A stretch of DNA of 42,593 bases from JBCCCJ01 sp039029315 (lineage in GTDB: Bacteria > Bacteroidota > Bacteroidia > J057). Below are positions 28,392 through 36,250 of this stretch, one piece after another; position 1 is the first letter of the stretch, and every line of letters starts with the position of its first letter. The DNA lies in contig JBCCGK010000103.1 of NCBI GenBank assembly GCA_039029315.1, positions 1 through 42,593 of the forward strand. Reading direction: 5' to 3'. Both the position numbers and the translations under genes were made by a program. The notes below the pieces were generated by a model. That model worked only from the letters and a program-made list of their open reading frames with translations, searched no databases and had not been told where the DNA came from.

Positions 28392-28844
28392 ATGAGTCGA
28401 ACATTTTTCTATATCCTTACAACAATCTTCCTGTTTTTCTTTCCCGCATCTTATATTCTCTCCCAAGCTGAACTGACCTGGGAGGATCTGGCAGAGGTGA
28501 AATATGTGTCCGTCATGGACGAAGACCTTGGATATGCGTACATGAAAGCCAAATATGGCCAAAGTCTTCAGGATCAGAATGGGAAAGAAATTGTGATAGA
28601 AGGGTATATATTACCTATGGACCTGGAAAGCAAGCAGTATGCCTTGTCTGCGTATCCGTTTAGTGCCTGTTTTTTCTGTGGAGGTGGTGGGCGGGAATCC
28701 GTGATTGAACTATGGTTGGCAGAACCGAATCAGGAATTTGTGCTGGACGATATTGTTACTTTCAAGGGAATCTTTCAGCTCAATGACGACCAATTTGGCC
28801 TGAACTACATCCTTAAGGATGCAGTTCAAGTTAAGACCAAATAA
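28392..28844 (+). CDS. Small secreted protein, DUF3299-like
   Basis: 150 residues. The signal peptide ends near ILSQA (about 25). The mature part has EIVIEGYILPMD (about 66-77), then YPFSACFFCGGGGRESVIEL (92-111) with two cysteines, then FKGIFQLN. From memory this resembles the DUF3299 layout, in which a 'GF.VPLD' strand is followed by a Cys-containing loop; the loop differs here (FCGGGG instead of proline-rich), so the match is moderate. It may bind a metal in the periplasm. It is divergent from lgt with a 71-base gap and is followed by the MITE at 28856. Confidence 0.7.
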   Translation: MSRTFFYILTTIFLFFFPASYILSQAELTWEDLAEVKYVSVMDEDLGYAYMKAKYGQSLQDQNGKEIVIEGYILPMDLESKQYALSAYPFSACFFCGGGGRESVIELWLAEPNQEFVLDDIVTFKGIFQLNDDQFGLNYILKDAVQVKTK

Positions 28845-28855
28845 TAGGGACAGAT

Positions 28856-29006
28856 GGGTGTACGACAAATTGAAGAACCAATCAGATTTTGCTACTCCTG
28901 ACCTCTTCCGCACTTTTCCCGTTTCTCTTCCGCCATGCGGAATTTTTGACTTCAATGAGAAACAACCCCACTATCCAGGGCTAAATCTGCAATTTGTCGT
29001 ACACCC
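28856..29006. mobile_element. MITE with 17-bp terminal inverted repeats and 8-bp target duplication
   Basis: GGGTGTACGACAAATTG at 28856-28872 is repeated as its perfect reverse complement at 28990-29006. The element is flanked by an exact direct repeat GGACAGAT at 28848-28855 and 29007-29014, as expected of a target-site duplication. The 117-base interior has no transposase and contains a small perfect hairpin (TTCCGC-CAT-GCGGAA, 28928-28942). The ends match the left-edge insertion sequence (139-123) at 15 of 17 bases. It lies between two convergent genes. Confidence 0.88.
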
Positions 29007-29087
29007 GGACAGATTGTCTTCAAGATTTTTTCTGATAATTGCCTTTGTTAGCTGATCAGCTGATTGTTAGGCCTCCCAAGGAGTGGA

Positions 29088-29774
29088 TCAGTGATACATA
29101 TTGTCAAGCAAGGCGTTGTTCAGGCGATTCGCGTCCTGTTTGATTTGTTCCTGGATCAGATCCAATGCACGTTTGCTGGCAAGGATGTGGGTTCGCCTTC
29201 TTGCCTGATGGCCATAATACAAGCCTTCGATCATGCTGGATGCGCCTATTCCCTCATAGGTGCCCAGGCTATGTCCAAGATTATCTAGGATCTCAATTTC
29301 CAATGCAACTTCCGAGTTTTGCCGACCAAGGGGCAGACCAAAAATGCTTGGCACAAACATACCGATTGCAGAAATTCCCATCATAACATTCAAATCTCTG
29401 AAACTGTTTTTTCCAATGATTCTGCAAACGGCCGTGCCATGGGTAGGGCCACTAGCTTGAGAAATATTTTGTCGAATCTCTCTGCGCATCAGGGTTCGAA
29501 TATCTTGTAATCGAACATCTTCCTTGCTTGAATATTGGATTTCTCCCCCATCCAACTCACTCCCGATGATCAGCTCTATTTCCTGCGGGTGTTGATAGGA
29601 ATACTCAATATTGGGATTTTCCCATTCAAATTCGATGGCAAGTGGAGGAAGGTCCAGTTCCTGTTTGTGATGAGGTTGCAGGTCTGATAATTGTAGGTAT
29701 GTTTGACAACTGGAGAAAAACGGGATGGATAGGAGGAGAAAAAAACGAAAGAAAAGAGAGGTATTATGATTCAT
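29088..29774 (-). CDS. Predicted lipoprotein, paralog 1 of a tandem pair
   Basis: 228 residues from ATG 29774; an upstream in-frame ATG (29837) would bury the signal peptide behind 21 residues. The signal peptide ends in a lipobox-like FFSSC (Cys23). The mature part has LDLPPLAIEFEWENPNIEY, DIRTLMRREIRQNIS, GTAVCRIIG, a hydrophobic stretch near 135-155 (MMGISAIGMFVPSIFGLPLG) and EVALEIEILDN. It shares this order with the next gene upstream (29896-30594). The family is not recognised. The hydrophobic stretch could insert in a membrane or form a barrel core. Confidence 0.7.
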   Translation of the reverse strand: MNHNTSLFFRFFLLLSIPFFSSCQTYLQLSDLQPHHKQELDLPPLAIEFEWENPNIEYSYQHPQEIELIIGSELDGGEIQYSSKEDVRLQDIRTLMRREIRQNISQASGPTHGTAVCRIIGKNSFRDLNVMMGISAIGMFVPSIFGLPLGRQNSEVALEIEILDNLGHSLGTYEGIGASSMIEGLYYGHQARRRTHILASKRALDLIQEQIKQDANRLNNALLDNMYH

Positions 29775-29895
29775 AGCGTTATAAGTTTGGGTAAATGATA
29801 TACTAACTTGGCGAAAAAAAAGGGAAAGAAGCTGCATCCTTTTTCTCTATATGATCCTTCGTGATGATTCTTTTTACATTCGTGTAAGGGAATGA

Positions 29896-30594
29896 TCAAG
29901 GAGCGGTACTTGGACCTTTTTTTAGCAAATCCTTTCGGATAATTTTGTAGTTGTGATTGGAGTATAGTATATCTATTTCAATGAAATTGGTCGCCTTCTT
30001 TATGGCAAAGTAATACCTCTTTCTTTGTGCATGTTTATTGTCCTTTATTCGTAGCCAATTGCTGGATTCTCCATGAGCTTGATAGATGGCCAATGATTTT
30101 TTTTGTATATCCTGAAACTCCATTTCGATAATGACTTCTGTGGTTATTTGAGCTCTCGGAACAATCAAACAGCTGATTAGCGCGAGGGGAAACAGGCTCT
30201 TCTTCCTCCTATAGTTGTTAATTGATTGGATTCTGCAAATGACAAAACCATATGAAGGCTGGGCGACGGAAGTGATGTCATCCAATAACATTCTGGACAT
30301 GAGTGTTCGGGTATCACTGGAGAATAAGTCATATTCATACCCTGTAGGTCTCCGTGGATCGGGGTTGAGGGATTCCAATTCAGACGAACTCGACCTTCTA
30401 GAGATTGAGTTGAAGGCATACCGAAAACTTTCCTTGTCAAATTCAAGGGTGAGAGGTGGGAGTTTATTGGTACGTGAATAGGTATAAGAGTCTACCCCCA
30501 ATTCTTTTAAGGTTAAGGGCGGAGTACATGAAAGTGAACCAAAAACGAGGAGTATAGGAATGAATAATTGGCAAATGCAGCTGAGAGTTTTCAT
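29896..30594 (-). CDS. Predicted lipoprotein, paralog 2 of a tandem pair
   Basis: 232 residues. The signal peptide ends in SLSC (Cys23), the same position as in paralog 1. Shared landmarks are KLPPLTLEFDKESFRY, DTRTLMSRMLLDDIT, GFVICRIQS, a hydrophobic segment (LFPLALISCLIVPRAQ), EVIIEMEFQDIQKKSLAIYQAHGESS and a lysine/arginine-rich C-terminus. The two proteins are clearly diverged copies from a tandem duplication. Function is unknown. The run of K and R at the end of this copy is much stronger than in paralog 1. Confidence 0.68.
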   Translation of the reverse strand: MKTLSCICQLFIPILLVFGSLSCTPPLTLKELGVDSYTYSRTNKLPPLTLEFDKESFRYAFNSISRRSSSSELESLNPDPRRPTGYEYDLFSSDTRTLMSRMLLDDITSVAQPSYGFVICRIQSINNYRRKKSLFPLALISCLIVPRAQITTEVIIEMEFQDIQKKSLAIYQAHGESSNWLRIKDNKHAQRKRYYFAIKKATNFIEIDILYSNHNYKIIRKDLLKKGPSTAP

Positions 30595-30627
30595 GGAAGC
30601 TTGTGTTAGATGATTCTATGGATCGAT

Positions 30628-30659
30628 AAAAGGTAGGTGGCCAACAGGTCGTTTGCAAT
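30628..30659 (-). promoter_or_regulatory. Candidate promoter of the lipoprotein pair
   Basis: On the minus strand ATTGC (30659-30655) is followed after 19 bases by TACCTTTT (30635-30628), one mismatch from the Bacteroidota -7 box TAnnTTTG. The start codon is 34 bases further on. Confidence 0.4.
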
Positions 30660-30756
30660 CTGTGCTAATCTATCGTGATTTTTTTTCTAATATCCGTGTT
30701 ATCAAAGGACAGGAAATACTACCTTCGTGATCCCAATTGATTGACCAACTCTTCCG

Positions 30757-32682
30757 ATGATCCAACCCACTCCTGAAGATATCCTGAAAAAATACTGGGG
30801 CTACGATTCTTTCCGGCCTCAACAGAAGGAAATCATTCAGACCATCCTGGGGGGACAGGACACCTTTGCTCTGCTGCCGACAGGAGGTGGGAAGTCTGTG
30901 TGTTTTCAAGTTCCTGGCTTGATGCTTGACGGATTGACCATTGTCATTTCTCCGCTCATCGCTCTGATGAAAGATCAGGTAGAACGACTCAATCGAATGG
31001 GTATCGCCGCTACCTATATCAATAGTGGGATGAGCTATGCCCAAATTGATCAAAAGCTGGATGCTGCGATTCTGGGGACCTATCGATTCCTCTATGTTGC
31101 TCCGGAGCGCCTCAAGTCCGAGATGTTCAGGCTTAGACTTCCCAAGTTGACAGTCAGTTTGCTCGCTGTGGATGAGGCGCATTGTATCAGCCAATGGGGC
31201 TATGATTTCAGGCCTGCCTACCTTGAAATAGCCAAGATCCGGGAGATCAAGCCGAATATTCCTGTGGTTGCCTTGACCGCCTCTGCGACTCCTGCGGTCA
31301 AGGAGGACATTATCCAGAAACTGGAAATGAAACAGCCACAAATATTTGCCAAAAGTTTCCGAAGGGAGAACCTACGATATTTTGTGCTGCATGAAGAGCG
31401 CATTGCCCCCAAAATCCTGGAAATTGTGCAACGAATCAAGGGAACAGGAATCGTATATGCCCGAACCCGTAAAACGACTGAAAAACTAGCTGCTTATCTC
31501 CAGGATCATGGAATCTCAGCCAAAGCCTATCATGGAGGGTTGCGCAATTCTGAACGGGGGGAGATTCAGCAGGATTGGTTGGAAGATCGAAGTCGGATCA
31601 TGGTTGCGACCAATGCATTCGGGATGGGAATTGACAAATCAGATGTTCGATTTGTAATCCACTACAATTTGCCTTTCGATCTTGAAAGCTATTATCAGGA
31701 AGCGGGTAGGGGAGGCCGTGATGGGAAAACAGCTTTGGCAATCGCTTTTCTCTCAGGGCCAGATCTTCGCCAACTCAGACACTGGAATGCAGACAAGTAT
31801 CCTCAATGGGAGATGCTGACCAAACATTATCGCTTGTTGTGTGAATATTTCCAGGTTCCAAACAGCGGAAGAGTGGAGCGTAGCCATGATCTGCTAATGC
31901 CTGAATTGGTCAAATCTCTCAACGTGCCAGCCTTGCAACTGTATGCTTCCCTCAAAATCCTTCATCAAGAGGGCTTGCTACATATGACAGAGGAGAAAGA
32001 TGATTTTGCCTATGTCATGATGTTGGCTCAACCCAGAGATGTGCTTCAGTATAAAGCCACCCATCCTCTATTGGCAGATTTGATTACCTTTTTGCTGCGA
32101 ACGCTGGGAGGTGAAGTATATATTCAGGAAAAACGATTTTTGCCTGAGCATTGGGCAAGGAGACTGGATTTGCCACCTCTGGAACTCCATTACCAGCTTC
32201 AGCGGTTGGCCCAACATAAGATGATTCTGTATACCCCATCGACAGACAAACCAAGTATCCGCTTCTTACTTCCAAGACAAAAACTGCAAAAGAAATCCTT
32301 GAATTGGGACAAATATGCCTTTCTCAAATCACAAAATGATCTTCGGCTGGAGAAGATGATTGACTATATACAAGATACGGAAGTGTGCAGAAGTGTTATC
32401 ATCCAAAGCTATTTTGGAGAAACAGATCAAACGTCCTGTGGGGTTTGTGATGTTTGCAGCGGGAGATTCAAGCGTGAATTGACAGGAAAAGTAGTAGATA
32501 AGATTCAGGAGGCAATCTTGACTTTTTTGGCAGGACAGACATTCCCCTACAAACGAGTCATCCAAGAAGTGTCTGTGGGCAGTCCCATTCAGCGAAAAGA
32601 AGTCCTGCGCATGATGATGGACCAGGAAGTTGTCCTGCTTGAGGATGGTAATATGCTCAGATTAGCTCAAAAAGAAGGCTGA
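30757..32682 (+). CDS. recQ: RecQ-family ATP-dependent DNA helicase
   Basis: 641 residues. 3'-5' superfamily 2 helicase for recombination and fork repair. Motif 0 FRPQQKEII (19-27), Walker A PTGGGKS (41-47), DEAH (139-142), aromatic-rich loop CISQWGYDFRPAY (143-155), motif V NAFGMGIDKSDVRFV (286-300) and motif VI YYQEAGRGGRDG (312-323) are all present. A four-cysteine cluster (544, 561, 564, 567) is present, but it lies about 220 residues after motif VI, whereas in E. coli RecQ it follows within about 60; the intervening region is probably a winged-helix or RQC-like domain. No HRDC domain is evident. This is the short Bacteroidota-type RecQ; large genomes may carry a second, classical copy. 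Confidence 0.92.
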   Translation: MIQPTPEDILKKYWGYDSFRPQQKEIIQTILGGQDTFALLPTGGGKSVCFQVPGLMLDGLTIVISPLIALMKDQVERLNRMGIAATYINSGMSYAQIDQKLDAAILGTYRFLYVAPERLKSEMFRLRLPKLTVSLLAVDEAHCISQWGYDFRPAYLEIAKIREIKPNIPVVALTASATPAVKEDIIQKLEMKQPQIFAKSFRRENLRYFVLHEERIAPKILEIVQRIKGTGIVYARTRKTTEKLAAYLQDHGISAKAYHGGLRNSERGEIQQDWLEDRSRIMVATNAFGMGIDKSDVRFVIHYNLPFDLESYYQEAGRGGRDGKTALAIAFLSGPDLRQLRHWNADKYPQWEMLTKHYRLLCEYFQVPNSGRVERSHDLLMPELVKSLNVPALQLYASLKILHQEGLLHMTEEKDDFAYVMMLAQPRDVLQYKATHPLLADLITFLLRTLGGEVYIQEKRFLPEHWARRLDLPPLELHYQLQRLAQHKMILYTPSTDKPSIRFLLPRQKLQKKSLNWDKYAFLKSQNDLRLEKMIDYIQDTEVCRSVIIQSYFGETDQTSCGVCDVCSGRFKRELTGKVVDKIQEAILTFLAGQTFPYKRVIQEVSVGSPIQRKEVLRMMMDQEVVLLEDGNMLRLAQKEG

Positions 32683-32687
32683 ACTTA

Positions 32688-32848
32688 GAGACTGTTTGAA
32701 AATCTGTTACTTATTTTTTGTATGCGTCTTTTTTCCTCATCCGGCGGCTTTTTTTGTTCCCATAGCACCACTATGAGAACAAAAAAGGGCCTTGGCTGAG
32801 AAAAAAATACACGATAAAAATTCTCAGCACAGATTCCAAAACAGTCTC
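32688..32848. mobile_element. MITE with GAGACTGTTT ends and TTA duplication (IS5-like)
   Basis: The ends GAGACTGTTT at 32688 and AAACAGTCTC ending at 32848 are inverted repeats; the match extends to 20 bases with three mismatches (through AATCTGT). TTA flanks both ends (32685-32687, 32849-32851). The interior is itself palindromic around about 32770 (TTTTTTGTTCCCATAG against CTATGAGAACAAAAAA, one mismatch), so the whole element can fold into one long hairpin. It starts five bases after the recQ stop codon and ends before the convergent acetyltransferase gene. Ends and TNA duplication are typical of the IS5 family; family assignment is from memory. Confidence 0.8.
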
Positions 32849-32868
32849 TTAGCAAACAAGATCGCTGC

Positions 32869-33315
32869 TTATAGATCTTTTTCCAGCCAGATTCGATTGT
32901 CTGTCCTGAATTCCGCAGGGGTAACCTCAATGATCTCAAATCCCCTTCCCAAAGCAAAATAAAGCATATTTTTGAAGCGGTTTCTGGTTTTGAACCTTAC
33001 TGCCGTATACCCTTGATCTCTTGCCCAGGCCTCTTGTCTATCAGCAAGTTGTGTTGCGATGCCCTGTTCGCGAAACACGGGCAAGACTCCCCCCATCCAG
33101 CTGTAAAAGGTTCCGTCATATTCTCGCTCATAGCCCACCTTGAATCCCGCTAAGCGCCCAGCTACCTCAGCAATCAAAATAAGATGAGGAACCCCATCGA
33201 GTCTCCGACGGAATTCCTCAATATCATAAATGGCCTCGAACTCAGGGATAAAATGGCTCAAGGTGACAACTTCTTCGATTCGACCATGCCGAATCCCTTG
33301 TATACCTACAATCAT
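32869..33315 (-). CDS. GNAT-family N-acetyltransferase
   Basis: 148 residues, the size of a single GNAT domain. The acetyl-CoA-binding motif A is visible as GGVLPVFREQGIATQLADRQ (about 75-94; R-x-x-G-I-A type), preceded by VGYEREYDGTFYSWMG, and followed by the KTRNRFKNMLYFALGRGFEI block typical of motif B. The acceptor substrate cannot be predicted. It is 11 bases from the coiled-coil gene on the same strand, so both may form one transcript ending at the MITE. Confidence 0.88.
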   Translation of the reverse strand: MIVGIQGIRHGRIEEVVTLSHFIPEFEAIYDIEEFRRRLDGVPHLILIAEVAGRLAGFKVGYEREYDGTFYSWMGGVLPVFREQGIATQLADRQEAWARDQGYTAVRFKTRNRFKNMLYFALGRGFEIIEVTPAEFRTDNRIWLEKDL

Positions 33316-33326
33316 TCAATGGGGGG

Positions 33327-33950
33327 TTAGGTAAACAATCGCTTGAGTGCGCTTTTCATATGATCGTAGGCTTCAGATAAATCATCTTTGACCTCTTCCC
33401 ATTTTTCCTCAGCTTCTTCCACTTGTTTTTCCCCTCTCTTTTCAGCCTTTTGCCGGAGGTCAGCAATTTGAGTTTTGAACTCTTTTTTCTTTTCCTTCCA
33501 TTCTTCTTGAGCATCTGCTGAACCAAGGGCAAAATGCAAACGAAATACATCCATTTTTGTCTGAAAACTCTCTAGTTGCTTGCTGAACGCATCTCCCCAT
33601 TCATCCGCTTTTTCCCCTGCAAGCTGTTTGTATTCTTCATAGGCAGAAGAGCAATCCGACAATTTTCCCTCAATTTTCTCTCTTTGCTCTTCAAAAGCAT
33701 CTTTGGAATCCGCTTTGCCCAGAGCCAGTTGCAGGCGAAGTTCATCCAACTTGCCGACAAGAGAATCAGCTTTTTCTGAGACCCCGTATTTTTCTACCTG
33801 TTGGTTGATGGCATCTGCAGTGCTTTCGGCAAATTGGAGGAATTTGGATTTTTGCTCTTCGAAGGCATCCACATATTCTTCTTCTCCAAGAGAGATCTGT
33901 ATTTCGAGCTCATCAAGTTCTGATGCCCATTTTTCTAAATTTGAGTCCAT
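33327..33950 (-). CDS. Coiled-coil protein with three internal repeats
   Basis: 207 residues from ATG 33950; an upstream in-frame ATG at 34175 would add 75 residues that look non-coding and would overlap the bat operon promoter. The protein is highly charged and helical throughout, without a signal peptide. Three repeats begin at about residues 11, 67 and 132, each with the core (K/E)(L/M)D-x-(L/F)-(E/R)-(I/L)-x-(I/L/F)-(S/A)-L-G followed by a KADSKDAFEEQ-like helix. It is divergent from the bat operon. Function is unknown; it resembles apolipoprotein- or late-embryogenesis-like helical bundles only in composition. Confidence 0.75.
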   Translation of the reverse strand: MDSNLEKWASELDELEIQISLGEEEYVDAFEEQKSKFLQFAESTADAINQQVEKYGVSEKADSLVGKLDELRLQLALGKADSKDAFEEQREKIEGKLSDCSSAYEEYKQLAGEKADEWGDAFSKQLESFQTKMDVFRLHFALGSADAQEEWKEKKKEFKTQIADLRQKAEKRGEKQVEEAEEKWEEVKDDLSEAYDHMKSALKRLFT

Positions 33951-34134
33951 AAGTTGTTGATAAAGTGGGAGATATCTATTTGGTTTTGTCAAGGTGAAAC
34001 TAAACAATATTTCAGGTAATTCCGATAAGTGAATGAATGAATTTGGGTAAATTATCCGATTCTTCCATTTATTAGATGCAGCAAACTTGATTTGGTTACT
34101 TTTTTCCATCTTTAACAAAACATTAACACCCCTC

Positions 34135-34166
34135 AGGCCCAAAAAAACGATATATTTGCTGGGCCT
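34135..34166. promoter_or_regulatory. Inverted repeat bracketing the -7 box of the bat operon
   Basis: AGGCCC (34135-34140) and GGGCCT (34161-34166) form a perfect 6-bp inverted repeat with a 20-base spacer. The spacer holds TATATTTG (34151-34158), an exact -7 box (TAnnTTTG), and the right arm directly precedes the ATG at 34167. The transcript would be nearly leaderless. The repeat could be an operator. The -7 call is stronger than the operator call. Confidence 0.45.
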
Positions 34167-35210
34167 ATGAAACAAGTGAATAGATATCGCTGGACACTAT
34201 TATCCATATGTGTGTTTGCGCTTGGATGGGGGAACCCTGTCCAGGCACAGTATGTCGAAGCCAGAATTCTTGCCGATACCACTGAATTGCGAATTGGGGA
34301 GCAGGTGAATGTGAAACTCTCTGTCTCTCATGATTCAATATTAGAAGTGCAATTCCCACTGGTTCAGGACACGCTGGGTGGCATGGAAATTCTGGATATG
34401 CAGCCCATTTCCGAGCAGCAGCTTGATGGGAAGATCCTCCTAGAACAACAACTAACGTTGATTGCCTTTGATTCTGGCTACTATCGCATCCCTCCGCAGG
34501 ATGTGTATTATTTTCAAAGAGGAGACACTGCTCGTAAGTCCATCTTTACCAATGCTGTGGCGCTCAATGTATTTACCATCGAAGTGGATACGACTCAGGC
34601 CATCAAGCCGATCAAGGGGATAGAACAATCTCCGCTTACGTTTGGCGAAATTGCGGCCTGGGGAGGGATAGTGTTGGGATTTCTGGCCATCATCGCTGCG
34701 ATTGTCTGGTATGTCAGAAAACGCAGACAAACTGAAGAAGAAGATGAGCCTAGGGTTGTGTACACCATTCCCCCCTACGAGGTGGCGATGCGTGAGCTTG
34801 CCAAGTTGGAGGAATTACGCCTTTGGCAAAAGGGAGAAATCAAAAGCTACTATATTGAGCTGACTGATATTGTCAGAACCTATATCGAAGGAGAGTTTCA
34901 GGTCCCAGCGATGGAGTCTGTTACCCATGAAATCATCGCAGATCTTGGCAAAATCTCGCTCCCAGTCAAACTCATCAAAGACATGAAGAGCTTGTTGGAG
35001 ATGGCAGACCTGGCCAAGTTTGCCAAACTGAGACCAGACCAGAATGACAACCTTCAGGCGATGGAACGAGGACGAAATTTCCTCAAGGACGCCCATCAAT
35101 GGAACAAAAAACAACTCAAGCAACAGCCAGAGAAGGAAGCCTTGAATCAGGATGATCCTCCCACTTCCCAGGAGCCGATCACAGATACCCCAATTCCCAA
35201 TAACTCATAA
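34167..35210 (+). CDS. Bat-operon lead protein, DUF4381/BatD-related membrane protein
   Basis: 347 residues. The signal peptide ends in NPVQAQ (about 28). The periplasmic part (about 30-155) is beta-rich (RIGEQVNVKLSVSHDSILEVQFP, GKILLEQQLTLIAFDSGYYRIPP), as in BatD-type or Ig-like domains. One membrane helix is at about 162-183. The cytoplasmic part (about 185-320) is helical (AMRELAKLEELRLWQKGEIKSYYIELTDIVRTYIEGEF), resembling DUF4381 and the C-terminal cytoplasmic region of BatD. It lies 12 bases before batA, the usual position for this protein in Bacteroidota bat operons. Confidence 0.8.
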   Translation: MKQVNRYRWTLLSICVFALGWGNPVQAQYVEARILADTTELRIGEQVNVKLSVSHDSILEVQFPLVQDTLGGMEILDMQPISEQQLDGKILLEQQLTLIAFDSGYYRIPPQDVYYFQRGDTARKSIFTNAVALNVFTIEVDTTQAIKPIKGIEQSPLTFGEIAAWGGIVLGFLAIIAAIVWYVRKRRQTEEEDEPRVVYTIPPYEVAMRELAKLEELRLWQKGEIKSYYIELTDIVRTYIEGEFQVPAMESVTHEIIADLGKISLPVKLIKDMKSLLEMADLAKFAKLRPDQNDNLQAMERGRNFLKDAHQWNKKQLKQQPEKEALNQDDPPTSQEPITDTPIPNNS

Positions 35211-35222
35211 CTATAGACCACC

Positions 35223-36227
35223 TTGGCATACTGGAACTCATTAACCTTTGCAAATCCTGAAGCATTTTGGCTGTTGATCCTGCCTGTGCTCATGATCCTG
35301 TGGCAGGTGTGGCGATATAAGCAATTGTATCCAACCTTGAGCTTACCCATTCTTGATGCTGTCAAAGGACATACACATCCGGTGAGGGGATTTATCAAAA
35401 AATATTTGTTTGTTCTCCGAGCTTTGGCAGTCGTCGGACTGATCATTGCGTTGGCCCGCCCACAACAGCAATACAGTGATGAAAATGTAGATACAGAGGG
35501 GATTGATATCATGCTTTCTCTGGATATCTCAGGGAGTATGAAGGCCCTGGATTTTCGGCCAGACCGTTTGGGCGCTGCCAAGGAGAAAGCACTTGATTTC
35601 ATTGAAGGACGTCCACACGACCGGATGGGATTGGTAGTGTTTGCGGGAGAAAGTTTTACCCAATGTCCATTAACAACCGATCATACCATTCTGAAAAAAC
35701 TCCTGAATGATGTGGAAGAGGGATTGTTGGAACAAGGGACAGCCATCGGTATGGGCTTGAGTACCTCGATCATTCGACTCAAGGATAGCGATGCCAAAAG
35801 TCGGGTGGTTATTCTGCTGACAGATGGTGTAAATAATGCTGGATTCATCGATCCAATTACTGCCGTTGATGCAGCACTTCAGTATGGCATTCGGGTGTAT
35901 ACCATTGGGGTTGGGAAAAACGGTCAGGCGCCATTTTTGACACAGGATTTTTTTGGCAACAGTCGGCAACAATATATGGAAGTAAAACTGGATGAAGAGT
36001 TGCTTAAGGATATTGCCAATAAAACCGGAGGAAAATACTTCCAGGCGACCAATAATAAAGCCCTTGGAGATGTCTATAAAGAAATTGATGAGCTGGAAAA
36101 AACCCGTATTCAGGTAACCCGAATCACGCGAAAAACGGAAGAGTTCCATTGGTTCCTGATCATTGGAGGATTGATTTTCCTGCTTGAACTTCTTCTTAGA
36201 TATGCCATTGTCCGAAACATTCCATAG
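35223..36227 (+). CDS. batA: BatA-type von Willebrand factor A membrane protein
   Basis: 334 residues from a TTG start; the first helix (about 14-30) begins just after it. Helices near 14-30 and 60-78 flank the N-terminal Bat domain, a VWA domain runs from about 95 to 285 with a complete metal site DISGSM (Asp101, Ser103, Ser105) and LLTDGVNNAG, and one C-terminal helix (about 308-326) follows. Bat proteins form a membrane complex linked to oxidative-stress tolerance and virulence in Bacteroidota and spirochaetes; the molecular activity is not known. It is cotranscribed with the genes on both sides. Confidence 0.9.
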   Translation: MAYWNSLTFANPEAFWLLILPVLMILWQVWRYKQLYPTLSLPILDAVKGHTHPVRGFIKKYLFVLRALAVVGLIIALARPQQQYSDENVDTEGIDIMLSLDISGSMKALDFRPDRLGAAKEKALDFIEGRPHDRMGLVVFAGESFTQCPLTTDHTILKKLLNDVEEGLLEQGTAIGMGLSTSIIRLKDSDAKSRVVILLTDGVNNAGFIDPITAVDAALQYGIRVYTIGVGKNGQAPFLTQDFFGNSRQQYMEVKLDEELLKDIANKTGGKYFQATNNKALGDVYKEIDELEKTRIQVTRITRKTEEFHWFLIIGGLIFLLELLLRYAIVRNIP

Positions 36228-36250
36228 AACTTTGAACGCTCACTCTCCAT

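Noticed and set aside
29048..29080. Palindrome AGCTGATCAGCT between convergent genes
   Set aside because: A 12-bp palindrome without a T tract or duplication; too short to call a terminator or operator.
29775..29837. 21-residue extension of lipoprotein paralog 1
   Set aside because: It would place the signal peptide internally; the start at 29774 puts the lipobox Cys at 23, as in paralog 2.
33951..34175. 75-residue N-terminal extension of the coiled-coil protein
   Set aside because: The added part has no helical charge pattern like the rest, and it would overlap the promoter and start of the bat operon.
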